In this document: positions 10,612 to 19,929 of the stretch, piece after piece
Layout: each line of letters opens with the position of its first letter
Numbering within the stretch: the first letter of the stretch is position 1
Assembly: GCF_016793705.1 (NCBI RefSeq)
Contig: NZ_JAEULO010000031.1
Coordinates: 1 to 64,000 of the forward strand
DNA: 64,000 bases
Reading direction: 5' to 3'
DNA from: Tabrizicola sp.
GTDB taxonomy: Bacteria; Pseudomonadota; Alphaproteobacteria; Rhodobacterales; Rhodobacteraceae
Translations under genes and position numbers: made by a program
The notes under the pieces: generated by a model
Told to the model about the DNA's origin: nothing
The model's input: the letters and a program-made list of their open reading frames with translations, nothing else
The model's database searches: none

Positions 10612-11085
10612 TTGAAAACCACTACCGGATACTCGGGCATTCAGATTTCGTTGCACTGGCTGGTCGCCATCCTGATCGTCGTCGCCTGGTTCACCGGCGA
10701 GGGCGGGAAAGAGGCGATGGAGGTGGTGGAGAAGGGCGGCACGGCAGGTTTCGTCCCGCATGTGGCGATCGGTCTGGCGATCCTGGCCCTGGTCGTGACC
10801 CGGCTGCTGATCCGGCTGGGCCGCGGAACACCCGCCGCGCCAGGAGAGCCGGGCAGCCTGGTGGTGCTGGCCTCGGACTGGGGACACCGGCTGATCTATC
10901 TCCTGATGCTCGCGGTGCCGCTGGGCGGGGTGTGCACCTACTTCCTCGGGCTGGACGTCGGCGATCTTCATGAGCTTGGGGCGAATGTGCTGATGATCGT
11001 GGTGCTGGGCCATGCGCTGATGGCGATCTATCACCAGTATGTGCTGAAGGACGGTGTCCTGAGCCGGATGATGCGGGCGGAGTGA
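10612..11085 (+). CDS. Cytochrome b561 family protein
   Basis: A 157-residue four-helix di-heme membrane protein. The likely heme-ligand histidines are visible in ISLHWLVAI, FVPHVAIG, DLHELGAN and LGHALMAIYH. Bacterial members pass electrons between quinone and periplasmic acceptors or superoxide. A TTG start at 10612 is chosen because GGAGG lies five bases upstream and it begins exactly at the family start KTTTGYSGIQISLHWL. An ATG four codons upstream contains that ribosome site and is less likely. A terminator follows. The electron partner is unknown. Confidence 0.85.
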   Translation: MKTTTGYSGIQISLHWLVAILIVVAWFTGEGGKEAMEVVEKGGTAGFVPHVAIGLAILALVVTRLLIRLGRGTPAAPGEPGSLVVLASDWGHRLIYLLMLAVPLGGVCTYFLGLDVGDLHELGANVLMIVVLGHALMAIYHQYVLKDGVLSRMMRAE

Positions 11086-11093
11086 ACGACGAA

Positions 11094-11123
11094 GGCCGCG
11101 CCCTGAAGCGCGGCCTTTCTTTT
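11094..11123 (+). terminator. Terminator after cytochrome b561
   Basis: GGCCGCG / CGCGGCC stem followed by TTTCTTTT. It lies between convergent genes and may also serve the sulfurylase transcript from the other side, although the T-run is on the plus strand. Confidence 0.75.
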
Positions 11124-11137
11124 CCAGGGCGCCGACA

Positions 11138-12844
11138 TCAGGCCCGGATCAGCCCCATCTGCTCCAGCTTCAAGAGCACCTGATGCGCGCAATGGTCGAC
11201 ATCGACATTCTCGGTGTCCACCATCAGTTCGGCCTTGGTCGGGGCCTCGTAGGGGTCGGAGATCCCGGTGAATTCCTTGATCTTGCCCTCGCGTGCCAGC
11301 TTGTACAGACCCTTGCGGTCGCGGCGTTCGCATTCCTCGATCGAGGTCGCGACATGCACCTCGACGAAGGCGCCGAAGGCCTCGACCATCTCGCGCACCG
11401 CGCGGCGGGTGGCGGTATAGGGCGCGATGGGGGCGCAGATCGCGATGCCGCCGTTCTTGGTGATCTCGCTCGCGACATAGCCGATGCGCTTGATGTTCAG
11501 GTCGCGGTGTTCCTTCGAGAAGCCCAGTTCCGACGACAGGTGCTTGCGCACCACGTCGCCGTCCAGCAGCGTGACCGGACGCCCGCCCATCTCCATCAGC
11601 TTGACCATCAGCGCGTTGGCGATGGTGGACTTGCCGCTGCCCGAAAGCCCGGTGAAGAACACCGTGAAGCCCTGTTTCGACCGCGCGGGGCTGGTCTTGC
11701 GCAACTCGTTCACCACTTCCGGGAACGAGAACCACTCCGGGATGTCCAGCCCCTCGCGGAGACGGCGGCGCAGTTCGGTGCCGGAAATGTCCAGGACGGT
11801 GGAACCCTCGGGGATTTCGTTTGCCGGGAAATACTGGGCCTTTTCCTGCACATAGACCATGTGCTTGAAATCGACCATCTGGACGCCGATCTCGGCCGCA
11901 TGCTTGCCGAACAACTCCTGCGCGGCATAGGGGTCGTAGAAATCCTTGCCCTGACTGTTCTTCCCCGGCCCGGCGTGGTCGCGCCCGACGATCATGTGGG
12001 TGCAGCCGTGGTTCTTGCGGATCAGCCCGTGCCAGACCGCCTCGCGCGGGCCGGCCATGCGCATCGCAAGGTTCAGGAGGGAAAGCGCCGTGGTCTGCGC
12101 CGGATACTTGTCCAGCACCGCCTCATAGCAGCGGACGCGGGTGAAGTGGTCCACGTCGCCCGGCTTGGTCATGCCGACGACCGGATGGATCAGGAGGTTC
12201 GCCTCGGCCTCGCGGGCGGCACGGAAGGTCAGCTCCTGATGCGCGCGGTGCAAGGGGTTGCGGGTCTGGAAGGCCACGATCTTGCGCCAGCCCAGCTTGC
12301 GGAACAGGGCGCGCAACTCGTTCGGGGTGTCGCGGCGGGCCTTGAAGTCGTAATGCACCGGCTGCTGGATGCCGGTGATCGGGCCGCCCAGATAAACCGG
12401 ACCGGCCACGTTGTGCAGGTAGTTGACTGCCGGATGGGCAATGTCGTCGGCGCCGAAGACGCCCGCCGCCTCCACCGCCTTGTTCGGCACCCATTTGTCG
12501 GTGATCGACAGGATGGCGAGGATCACGCCCTCCTGATCCCGCAGCGCGATGTCCTGGCCCGGCTCGACCTTCCCGGCAAAGGCTTCCGACACGTCCAGCG
12601 TGATCGGCATCGGCCAGAGCGAACCATCCGCCAGCCGCATGTCGGCGACGACGCCATCGTAATCCGCCTGCCCCATGAAGCCCTTCAGCGGGTTGAAGCC
12701 GCCGTTCATCAGGAGTTCCAGGTCGCAGATCTGGCGCGGGGTCAGGTCCCAGGACGGCAGCTGCGCGGCCTCGACCTTCAGCTTCTGGGCCGAGTCGGAA
12801 GAGACATAAAGCTCGGGGATCGGGGCGTGGTTCGGAAGCGACAT
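11138..12844 (-). CDS. Fused ATP sulfurylase / APS kinase
   Basis: A 568-residue bifunctional enzyme of sulfate activation. Residues 1-390 are an ATP sulfurylase with the signatures QTRNPLHRAHQEL and GRDHAGPG, which make adenosine phosphosulfate. From residue 399 an APS kinase begins with the P-loop GLSGSGKST and then LLDGDVVRKHLSSELGFS, making PAPS. Both active sites look intact, in contrast to some eukaryotic fusions. This replaces the heterodimeric CysDN system. No SAM or other riboswitch is visible in the roughly 270 bases upstream, which hold no other gene. Confidence 0.95.
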   Translation of the reverse strand: MSLPNHAPIPELYVSSDSAQKLKVEAAQLPSWDLTPRQICDLELLMNGGFNPLKGFMGQADYDGVVADMRLADGSLWPMPITLDVSEAFAGKVEPGQDIALRDQEGVILAILSITDKWVPNKAVEAAGVFGADDIAHPAVNYLHNVAGPVYLGGPITGIQQPVHYDFKARRDTPNELRALFRKLGWRKIVAFQTRNPLHRAHQELTFRAAREAEANLLIHPVVGMTKPGDVDHFTRVRCYEAVLDKYPAQTTALSLLNLAMRMAGPREAVWHGLIRKNHGCTHMIVGRDHAGPGKNSQGKDFYDPYAAQELFGKHAAEIGVQMVDFKHMVYVQEKAQYFPANEIPEGSTVLDISGTELRRRLREGLDIPEWFSFPEVVNELRKTSPARSKQGFTVFFTGLSGSGKSTIANALMVKLMEMGGRPVTLLDGDVVRKHLSSELGFSKEHRDLNIKRIGYVASEITKNGGIAICAPIAPYTATRRAVREMVEAFGAFVEVHVATSIEECERRDRKGLYKLAREGKIKEFTGISDPYEAPTKAELMVDTENVDVDHCAHQVLLKLEQMGLIRA

Positions 12845-13112
12845 GGGGATAACCTTTCAGCGCGGACAAGGCCGCATTTGCGCGGGTCCGTATCCCGACC
12901 GGGGGGGCGGATTCAAGCGGATGCGGGGCATTTGCCGCAGATAAGGCGGAAATGTCGCGCGGTTTCACCCGCGCGGACCGGCGTTCTGCATTGCAGCGCG
13001 ATTGGCGGAGGGAATTCCGGCCAGCCCACGTCCGGCCGGTCAGGGCGGGAAGCCATTCCGCTTGCCAATCCGGCGCCCTGGGCTCCAAATGCGCCGGAAC
13101 CGGGAGGGACCG

Positions 13113-13499
13113 ATGATCGCACCTTTCACCGGCCGCTGCCTGTGCGGCGCCGTGACTTACCGCTGCGAGGCCTTGCCGCTCTGGCAGGGTCATTGCCATT
13201 GCGAAAGCTGCCGCCGGGCGACCGCCTCGCCCCTCACCTCGTTCCTCGGCGTGCGCAACGGGACCTGGTCATGGACCGGAGAGACGCCTGCCGCCTACAA
13301 TTCCTCGCCCGGCACCTGGCGCGACTTCTGCCCGCATTGCGGGACGCAGATGGCCTATCGCAGCGCCCGCTGGCCGGAGGAGATGCATTTCTACGCGGCA
13401 ACGCTGGACGATCCCGTCGCCTACCAGCCCACGGCACATTTCCATTCGGACGAAAGGCTGCCCTGGATGCACCTGTCAGACGGCTTGCCGCTCAAGTGA
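13113..13499 (+). CDS. GFA/CENP-V family zinc protein
   Basis: A 128-residue protein of the glutathione-dependent formaldehyde-activating (GFA) fold. The zinc ligands are readable as GRCLCGAVTYRC, then HCHCESCRRA, then FCPHCGTQ. Gfa itself was described as joining glutathione to formaldehyde, but most family members have unknown roles. The start MIAPFTGRC is placed by a GGGAGG site; an upstream extension of 37 codons is Arg/Pro-rich noise. It stands alone and converges on rppH. Confidence 0.85.
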   Translation: MIAPFTGRCLCGAVTYRCEALPLWQGHCHCESCRRATASPLTSFLGVRNGTWSWTGETPAAYNSSPGTWRDFCPHCGTQMAYRSARWPEEMHFYAATLDDPVAYQPTAHFHSDERLPWMHLSDGLPLK

Positions 13500-13506
13500 C
13501 CCTTCG

Positions 13507-13992
13507 TCAGGCCAGATAGGCGCGGAAGCTGCGGATGACTTCCTCGTAGACCGCGCGCTTGAAGGGGACGATGCTTGCCACCATCTCGTCGGCGAGGATC
13601 CAGCGCCAGGTGGAAAACTCCGGATGCTCCGTGGCGATCTTCACGTCGGCGTCCTGCCCCTTGAAGCGGAACAGGAACCACTTCTGCCGCTGGCCCCGGT
13701 ATTTCCCGCCCCAGACGCGGCCCAGCAACTCGGGCGGCAGGTCGTATGTCACCCAGCCGTGGGTCTTGCCGACGAACTCCACCTTGTCGCGGGTGACGCC
13801 GGTTTCCTCCCACAGCTCGCGATAGGCGGCCTCGCGCGGTTTCTCGCCCTCGTCGATGCCGCCCTGCGGCATCTGCCAGGCGGGCGAGGGATTGTCGATC
13901 CGCTGGCCCGCGAAGACCATGCCGCGGGCGTCGATCAGCACGACGCCCACGCAGGGCCGGTACGTCAGGGTTTCGGGGTCGATCAGGCTCAC
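13507..13992 (-). CDS. rppH: RNA pyrophosphohydrolase
   Basis: A 161-residue Nudix hydrolase that removes pyrophosphate from 5'-triphosphate RNA and so starts mRNA decay. It has [11 protein letters not shown] at the start, the RppH-specific [12 protein letters not shown], then the intact Nudix box ending [14 protein letters not shown], and QKWFLFRF further on. It overlaps the end of ctpA by four bases (ATGA) and closes the gpmI-envC-ctpA-rppH run, an order I know from other Rhodobacterales. Confidence 0.95.
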   Translation of the reverse strand: MSLIDPETLTYRPCVGVVLIDARGMVFAGQRIDNPSPAWQMPQGGIDEGEKPREAAYRELWEETGVTRDKVEFVGKTHGWVTYDLPPELLGRVWGGKYRGQRQKWFLFRFKGQDADVKIATEHPEFSTWRWILADEMVASIVPFKRAVYEEVIRSFRAYLA

Positions 13993-15338
13993 TTCTCTTC
14001 CGGTGCGATGGCGGTGAGGCCCTTGATGATGTCGACGGCATAGGCGAGCTGGTAGTCCTCGTCGCGCAGCTTGGCCGATTCCTCGGCGTGCTGCTGCTCT
14101 TCCAGATACAGCCGCTTTTCCTCGTCCGTCATCGAATCGTTGGTGATCGCCCCGCGCAGGTCGGCTTCGGAGCGCTCGCGCATCGCCGCCGATTTCTCGG
14201 TTTCGGACGCGTTCGGATCGACCGGCGCGACCTCGGGTTGCTGCACCACGATGTCGGGCGAGATGCCAAGCGCCTGGATCGACCGGCCCGAGGGCGTGTA
14301 GTAGCGCGCCGTCGTCAGCCGCATCGCCCCGTCGCCGCGCAAGGGGATCAGCGTCTGGACCGAGCCCTTGCCGAAGCTTTTCGTCCCGACCACGATGGCG
14401 CGGCGATGGTCCTGCAAGGCCCCCGCCACGATTTCCGAGGCCGAGGCCGAGCCGCCGTTGATCAGAAGCACGATGGGCTTGCCGCCGATCAGGTCGCCCG
14501 GCTGGGCGTTGTAGCGCTCGCCGCTGCCCGCCGCCCGGCCCCGGGTCGACACGATCTCGCCCTTGTCGAGGAAGGCATCCGACACGCTGATCGCCTCGTT
14601 CAGAAGGCCGCCGGGGTTGTTGCGCAGGTCGATGACCACGCCTTCCAGGTTGTCGATCCCGCCCAGTTCCTTGAGGCCCTTGTCCAGTTCTTCCTTCACG
14701 CCGCTGGTGGTCTGGTCGTTGAACGTGGTGATCCGCAGCACGACGGTCTTGCCCACCACGCGGCCTTTCACGGCGGTCAGCTTGATCGTGTCGCGGATGA
14801 TCGACACGTCGAAAGGCTCTGCCGTGCCTTGGCGGACCACGGTGATGATGATCTCAGACCCGATCGGGCCGCGCATCTTTTCCACCGCCTCGTCCAGCAT
14901 CAGGCCCGAGACCGGCTCGCCGTCGACATGGGTGATGAAGTCGCCCGCCTGGATGCCCGCCTTGGCGGCCGGGGTGCCGTCCATCGGCGAGATGACCTTG
15001 ATGAAGCCTTCCTCTTGCGTGACCTCGATCCCGAGACCGCCAAATTCGCCCCGGGTCTGGACCTGCATGTCCTCGAAGTCCTTGGCCGAGAGATAGCTGG
15101 AATGGGGGTCGAGCGAGGTGAGCATGCCGTTGATCGCGGCCGTCACCAGCTTGTCGGTCGGGACCTCCTCGACATACTGGCTGCGGACCCGCTCGAAGAT
15201 GTCGCCGAACAGGTCGAGCTGTTCATAGACCGAGCTGCCGGTCACGGCTTCCTGCGCGACGAGGGGACCGGCGATCTGCGTGGTCGCGATGACCCCGGCG
15301 ACGGTTCCGGCCAGGGCGGCCATCACATGCTTCTTCAT
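13989..15338 (-). CDS. ctpA: C-terminal processing protease CtpA (S41)
   Basis: A 449-residue exported serine protease. A signal/anchor segment (residues 5-28) precedes a PDZ domain (about 90-180) that starts [12 protein letters not shown], and then the S41 catalytic domain. The Ser-Lys dyad can be read as Ser299 in [11 protein letters not shown] and Lys324 in [10 protein letters not shown]; their spacing of 25 equals that of E. coli Prc. Likely targets are envelope proteins. The start MKKHVM follows AGGAGA. It sits five bases after envC, an amidase activator; such proteases often cooperate with EnvC-like factors in wall remodelling. Confidence 0.95.
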   Translation of the reverse strand: MKKHVMAALAGTVAGVIATTQIAGPLVAQEAVTGSSVYEQLDLFGDIFERVRSQYVEEVPTDKLVTAAINGMLTSLDPHSSYLSAKDFEDMQVQTRGEFGGLGIEVTQEEGFIKVISPMDGTPAAKAGIQAGDFITHVDGEPVSGLMLDEAVEKMRGPIGSEIIITVVRQGTAEPFDVSIIRDTIKLTAVKGRVVGKTVVLRITTFNDQTTSGVKEELDKGLKELGGIDNLEGVVIDLRNNPGGLLNEAISVSDAFLDKGEIVSTRGRAAGSGERYNAQPGDLIGGKPIVLLINGGSASASEIVAGALQDHRRAIVVGTKSFGKGSVQTLIPLRGDGAMRLTTARYYTPSGRSIQALGISPDIVVQQPEVAPVDPNASETEKSAAMRERSEADLRGAITNDSMTDEEKRLYLEEQQHAEESAKLRDEDYQLAYAVDIIKGLTAIAPEEK

Positions 15339-15343
15339 CCGAG

Positions 15344-16459
15344 TCAGTCTCCTGTCCGGGCGAGGCCAGCGAACCACGGGATCGGGTCCACGGGCAAGGC
15401 GCCCTGTCTGAGTTCCATATAAAGCGTTTCCGTGCCGCGCCCGCCAGAGCCATCTGGCGACCCCGCCGCGAATTCCGCCGTCGCTTGCCGGGACCCGCCC
15501 ATCAGGCCCAGGGGTGCTTCGGCGGCGACCACTTCTCCCACCTCGCCATACAGCGTTTCCATCCCCGCAAGCACCATCAGATAGCCGTCCCCGGGCTCAA
15601 GGATCATCACATTTCCGTAGTCGAGCAGCGGCCCGCGGTAGCGGATCGTGGCGGGCCAGGGCGCCGTGACCAGCGCTCGCGGCTGGGTGGCAAGCGTCAC
15701 GCCGGGGCGGCGCACCCCGGCGGCATCGGCCTCTTCCGGCAGGCGCAGGACGGTGCCCAGCGCCGGCAGCGGCAGGCGGCCCTTCTCGGTGGCGAAGCTG
15801 GTGCCGCTTGTCTCGTCCGGCGACAGTCCCGCGGCGAAGGCATCCAGCGTGTCGGCGCTGTCGAGAAGGCCCTTCAGCACCTCCGGGTCCTCGGTGAAGC
15901 GCGTCGGCAGGTCGGTGCGGTCCGAGATCGCCTTCGACAGTTCCGTCCGCGCGGTTTGCGCGGTGGCAAGGCCGGTCTCCAGCACCGCGCCCGCCGAAAG
16001 CTGCAAGGTGCGCAGGTCGGCCAGTTCCTGCAGCTGCGCCTTCAGCGCCAAGGCCTCGCCCTGCAAGGCGGGGGTCACATCGGCCAGGATCATCCCCGAC
16101 CGCGCCGATCCCACCGCGCCCTCGGGGTGCAACAGCAGCAGCGGCCCCGGATTCGCCTCCATCGTCGCCAGCACGCCCAGCAGCCGCCCGATCCCGTCGC
16201 GCTTGGCGTCGAAGGCGCGGGTCAGCGTGGCCTCGCGCAGGGCCGCCTCGCGCAGCGCGCCGCGCAGGGCGGCAAGGCCCGCCTCATAGGCGCGGATGGT
16301 CCTGGAAAGCGCCGTCACCCGGTCGCGCGCCTCGGTCGCGGCCTCCAGCTCTGCCACCGCCGCTTGCAGGTCGGTCGAGGCTTTGGCGGCCTGCTCCGCC
16401 ACGGTCTCGGCGCGCAGGGGCAAGGCCAGCAGGCACAGAAGGACGGCGGCGCGGATCAT
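15344..16459 (-). CDS. envC: EnvC-like murein hydrolase activator (M23)
   Basis: A 371-residue exported protein. A short signal peptide (IRAAVLLCLLALPLRAET) leads into a long coiled coil (about residues 22-200) rich in Ala, Glu and Arg. A C-terminal LytM/M23 domain follows (about 260-365), with IRYRGPLLDYGNVMILEPG and LYMELRQG. Typical active M23 enzymes have HxxxD and HxH; here those positions are RGPLLD and MELR, so the zinc site is degenerate. This fits an EnvC-type activator of amidases rather than a peptidase. It overlaps gpmI by four bases and is followed by ctpA. Confidence 0.85.
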   Translation of the reverse strand: MIRAAVLLCLLALPLRAETVAEQAAKASTDLQAAVAELEAATEARDRVTALSRTIRAYEAGLAALRGALREAALREATLTRAFDAKRDGIGRLLGVLATMEANPGPLLLLHPEGAVGSARSGMILADVTPALQGEALALKAQLQELADLRTLQLSAGAVLETGLATAQTARTELSKAISDRTDLPTRFTEDPEVLKGLLDSADTLDAFAAGLSPDETSGTSFATEKGRLPLPALGTVLRLPEEADAAGVRRPGVTLATQPRALVTAPWPATIRYRGPLLDYGNVMILEPGDGYLMVLAGMETLYGEVGEVVAAEAPLGLMGGSRQATAEFAAGSPDGSGGRGTETLYMELRQGALPVDPIPWFAGLARTGD

Positions 16460-17976
16460 GCGATCAGGGTCTTGCCGGTCATCTCGGGTGGCTGGGGCAG
16501 GCCCATCAGGTGCAAAAGCGTCGGCGCAAGATCGGCCAGCCGCCCGTTGCGCAAGGTGGCGCCGGCCGGGCCGCCGACCAGGATCACCGGCACCGGATTG
16601 ATGGTGTGCGCCGTATGGGGCTCGCCGGTGACGGGATCGACCATCACCTCGCAGTTGCCGTGGTCCGCCGTCACGATCATCGCCCCGCCCTTCGCCGTCA
16701 GCGCCGCCAGCGCGCGGCCAAGCCCTCGGTCCACCGCCTCGCAGGCCTTGATCGCGGCGGGCAGCGACCCGGTATGGCCCACCATGTCGGGGTTGGCGTA
16801 GTTCACCACGATCAGGTCATAGCCCTTCTCGATGGCCGCGACGAGATGGTCCGACACCTGATCCGCGCTCATCTCCGGTTGCAGGTCATAGGTCGCGACC
16901 TTGGGCGAGGGTGGCATGGCGCGGTCCTCGCCGGGGTAGGGGGCTTCGCGACCCCCGTTCAGGAAGAAGGTGACATGGGGGTATTTCTCGGTCTCCGCCA
17001 GCCGGAACTGGGTCAGCCCGTGGGACGAAACCCATTCCCCCAGCGTGTTGACGATCTCGCGCTTGGGAAAGACCGAGGTCATGTAGGTGTTGTGGGTGTC
17101 CGAGTAGTCCACCATCCCCAGCCGCGCCACAAGTTTGGGGCGGGGACCGGTGTCGAAGGCGGCAAAGCCCGGATCGCCGATGGCGGCCAGGATTTCCCGC
17201 GCCCGGTCGGCGCGGAAGTTCAGGAAGAACAGCCCGTCGCCGTCCTTCATGCCCGCATAGCCGTCGATGACAGTGGCGGGCAGGAATTCATCGGTCTTGC
17301 CTGTGGCATAGCCCGCCGCGATGGCATCGTCAGCCGAGGCCGCCTGCGCCACGCCCTTGCCCTGAACGATGGCGCGATAGGCCTCTGCCACCCGCTCCCA
17401 ACGATTGTCCCGGTCCATCGCGTAGTAACGCCCGGTGACGGTGGCGATGCGGGCCGTATCGGGCAGCGCGGCCTCGAAGGCGCGCACCTGTTCGGCGGCG
17501 GATTTCGGCGCGACGTCCCTGCCGTCGGTGATGACATGGATCGCGACCTTCACGCCCTCGGCGGCGATCTCGCGCGCGGCCTCGATCATGTGCGCGCTGT
17601 GGGCATGGACCCCGCCGGGCGAGACCAGCCCCGCCAGATGCGCCGTCCCGCCCGAGGTCTGCAAGGCCGCGATGAAGGCGCGCAGCGCGGGTTCGGTGGC
17701 GAAGGTGCCCTGTTCGATCGCCAGGTCGATCTGGCCCAGGTCCATCGCCACGACGCGCCCCGCGCCGATGTTGGTATGCCCGACCTCCGAGTTCCCCATC
17801 TGCCCGGTTGGCAGCCCCACGTCCGGCCCGAAGGTGGTCAGCGTGGCATGGGGGCAAGAAGCCCAGAGGTGATTGAACGTCGACACCCGCGCCTGTGCGG
17901 GCGCGCTGGTTGCCGGGTTAGGCCCGATGCCCCAGCCGTCGAGGATGCAGAGGACGACGGGTTTCGGGGCGGGCAT
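16456..17976 (-). CDS. gpmI: Cofactor-independent phosphoglycerate mutase
   Basis: A 506-residue two-domain enzyme interconverting 3- and 2-phosphoglycerate with manganese. VVLCILDGWGIG holds the first metal Asp, PTGQMGNSEVGHTNIGAGR holds the phosphorylated Ser, and GAMIVTADHGNCEVM holds later metal ligands. The length is normal. The start MPAPKPVVL is chosen by alignment; 19 upstream codons are Arg/Pro-rich. It is the first gene of the gpmI-envC-ctpA-rppH run. The direct physiological link between glycolysis and wall remodelling is unclear, but the order is conserved in relatives as far as I recall. Confidence 0.96.
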   Translation of the reverse strand: MPAPKPVVLCILDGWGIGPNPATSAPAQARVSTFNHLWASCPHATLTTFGPDVGLPTGQMGNSEVGHTNIGAGRVVAMDLGQIDLAIEQGTFATEPALRAFIAALQTSGGTAHLAGLVSPGGVHAHSAHMIEAAREIAAEGVKVAIHVITDGRDVAPKSAAEQVRAFEAALPDTARIATVTGRYYAMDRDNRWERVAEAYRAIVQGKGVAQAASADDAIAAGYATGKTDEFLPATVIDGYAGMKDGDGLFFLNFRADRAREILAAIGDPGFAAFDTGPRPKLVARLGMVDYSDTHNTYMTSVFPKREIVNTLGEWVSSHGLTQFRLAETEKYPHVTFFLNGGREAPYPGEDRAMPPSPKVATYDLQPEMSADQVSDHLVAAIEKGYDLIVVNYANPDMVGHTGSLPAAIKACEAVDRGLGRALAALTAKGGAMIVTADHGNCEVMVDPVTGEPHTAHTINPVPVILVGGPAGATLRNGRLADLAPTLLHLMGLPQPPEMTGKTLIA

Positions 17977-18036
17977 CGGCACTCTCCGGTCTGGTTCCGC
18001 CGGGGTTTTACGCCTTGGCCGGGGCCGGGGCAACCG

Positions 18037-18924
18037 TCACGCCCGCGCCGCCGCCTTCTCGCGCACCCTTTGCCGCCAAAGCGTGAAGATCCCCGCCGCC
18101 ACCACGATCCCCGCGCCGATGGCGACGTTGACCCGCAAGGTCTCGCCAAAGACGAACAATCCGATGGCTGCGGCCCAGACGATCTGGAGATAGGCGAAGG
18201 GCTGGACGTCAGAAGCCTCGGCGACCGCCAGCGACTTGATCAAGAGCCAGTGGCTGAGGGCGGCTGTGCAGCAGAGAAGCCCCATCCAGCCCCAGTCTGC
18301 CGGCGTCATCCAGCTCCAGTGCATCAGGCCGAAGGGAGTCATCACAACCGCGCCCACGACCCCGGTGTAGAAGAAGCTGACGCTCGCGCTGTCTTTCCGC
18401 GCCACATAGCGGGTGAGAAGCCCGTAAACCGCGAACATCGTGGCCGACAGCAAGGGCACCAGCGCCCAGGGGCTGAACACCCCGAACCCCGGCTCCAGGA
18501 TGATCACCACGCCGACGAAGCCCACCAGGATCGCCGACCAGCGTCGCCAGCCGACCTTCTCGCCCAGGATCGGACCGGACAGTGCGGCCACCAGCAGCGG
18601 ATAGCAGGTGAAGACCGCATGGGCTTCGATCAGGCCCAGCTTGACGAAGGCCACCAGCATGACCGCGATCTCGGCCACGAGCACGATTCCACGCGCGACC
18701 TGCACCAGCGGCAATGCCGATTGCGTCGCCGCCTTGATGCCGCCCTGCGCGCGCGCCGCCATGACGATGGCAAACAGCGCGAAAAACCAGAACCGCACCA
18801 TCACCACCATGGTGACGTGATAATGCGACCCCAGATGCCGCGAGATCCCGTCCTGCACCGCGAAGACCAAGGTCGTCACGATCATCAGCCAGATGCCGAG
18901 CGTCGTATTCTGCGGCGTGGTCAT
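18037..18924 (-). CDS. EamA/DMT family transporter (copy 2)
   Basis: A 295-residue inner-membrane protein with ten hydrophobic segments in two EamA repeats, the second closing with ETLRVNVAIGAGIVVAAGIF. It starts inside the stop codon of the preceding EamA gene and resembles it over the whole length (for example TLGIWLMIVTTLVFAVQDGI against TLGIWLMVTAVAAFAAQDGF). The pair is thus a tandem duplication. The substrate is unknown. Whether the two proteins form a heterodimer or act separately cannot be told. No riboswitch is seen in the leader, in contrast to ribN. Confidence 0.85.
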   Translation of the reverse strand: MTTPQNTTLGIWLMIVTTLVFAVQDGISRHLGSHYHVTMVVMVRFWFFALFAIVMAARAQGGIKAATQSALPLVQVARGIVLVAEIAVMLVAFVKLGLIEAHAVFTCYPLLVAALSGPILGEKVGWRRWSAILVGFVGVVIILEPGFGVFSPWALVPLLSATMFAVYGLLTRYVARKDSASVSFFYTGVVGAVVMTPFGLMHWSWMTPADWGWMGLLCCTAALSHWLLIKSLAVAEASDVQPFAYLQIVWAAAIGLFVFGETLRVNVAIGAGIVVAAGIFTLWRQRVREKAAARA

Positions 18925-19790
18925 GCGGGCTTGCGCTCCAGCGACAGCGAGTAGAGCCCCGCCGCGACCACGATCAGGCTGCCGATGGCGACGGGAAGCT
19001 CCAGCACCTCGCCATAGACCAGTATCCCGACGATCGAGGTGAAGACCAGTTGCAGGTAGGAAAACGGCTGCACCCGCACCGCCTCGATCTGTTCGTAGCT
19101 TTTCAGCACCAGCCAGTGCGACAGGATCGACAGCGCGCAGTAGCAGACCAGATATCCGATGTCGGCGGGCAGCATCGCCGTCAGATGCGGCAGGCCAAGA
19201 CCGGTCATCAGCACCGCCCCGATTACCCCGGGCCAGAAGAAGGCGGGAAAGGTCGGCTCGTCCCGCGTGGTCAGCCGGGTCAGGACGGAATAGAGCGCAA
19301 ACAGGAAGGCCGAGGCCAGCGGCAAGAGCGCGGGCCAGGAGAATACCCCCATCCCCGGCCGCAGGATGACAAGCACGCCGACCAGTCCCGCCCCCACGGC
19401 GGCCCAGCGTTGCCAGCTGATCGCCTCGCCCAGCACCGGGCCGGACAGGGCAACGACCAGCAGGGGACAGACCGAAAAGACGGCCAGCGAGTTGATCAGC
19501 CCGATCTGGGTATAGCCCCAGACGATCAGGCAGATTTCCGCGACCAGCAGCACCGAGCGGACAAGATGCGCGGGCAGGCGGCTGGACCGGATCGCGGCGC
19601 GCGGGCCCTCGGGGCGGCGCAGCGCCAGGAGGATCACGAAGCCCGCGAAGACCCAGTAGCGGATCATGATGATCATCTGGGTCGAATAGGCCGCAGCCAG
19701 ATGCTTGGAAAACCCGTCCTGCGCCGCAAAGGCGGCAACGGCGGTAACCATCAGCCAGATGCCCAAAGTCGGATTGCGCGAAGCGGTCAT
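18921..19790 (-). CDS. EamA/DMT family transporter (copy 1)
   Basis: A 289-residue inner-membrane protein of the drug/metabolite transporter group with two EamA repeats and about ten membrane segments. It is the first gene of a two-gene unit, and the second is its paralogue. The conserved stretch ending repeat one, ALSGPVLGEAISWQRWAAVG, is nearly repeated in the neighbour. The start MTASRNPTLG is set by similarity with the paralogue's start. Substrates in this group include amino acids, nucleobases and metabolites, and none can be chosen here. Confidence 0.85.
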   Translation of the reverse strand: MTASRNPTLGIWLMVTAVAAFAAQDGFSKHLAAAYSTQMIIMIRYWVFAGFVILLALRRPEGPRAAIRSSRLPAHLVRSVLLVAEICLIVWGYTQIGLINSLAVFSVCPLLVVALSGPVLGEAISWQRWAAVGAGLVGVLVILRPGMGVFSWPALLPLASAFLFALYSVLTRLTTRDEPTFPAFFWPGVIGAVLMTGLGLPHLTAMLPADIGYLVCYCALSILSHWLVLKSYEQIEAVRVQPFSYLQLVFTSIVGILVYGEVLELPVAIGSLIVVAAGLYSLSLERKPA

Positions 19791-19929
19791 GACCGGGGCT
19801 GGCTATCACCGGCGCCGGGCGGGCGAAAGGGCAGTTTCGGCCCGAACGCCATGCTCCCAGAGCGCCGATTTGCGTCGAGCGGGGATATATGTGACCCTTG
19901 CCCTCCCCCGGCGGAGGCAAGCGCAGCGA

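Noticed and set aside
12845-13112. Possible SAM or sulfur riboswitch before the sulfurylase/APS kinase gene
   Set aside because: No SAM-I, SAM-II or SAH core pattern could be read; only GC-rich sequence without clear structure.
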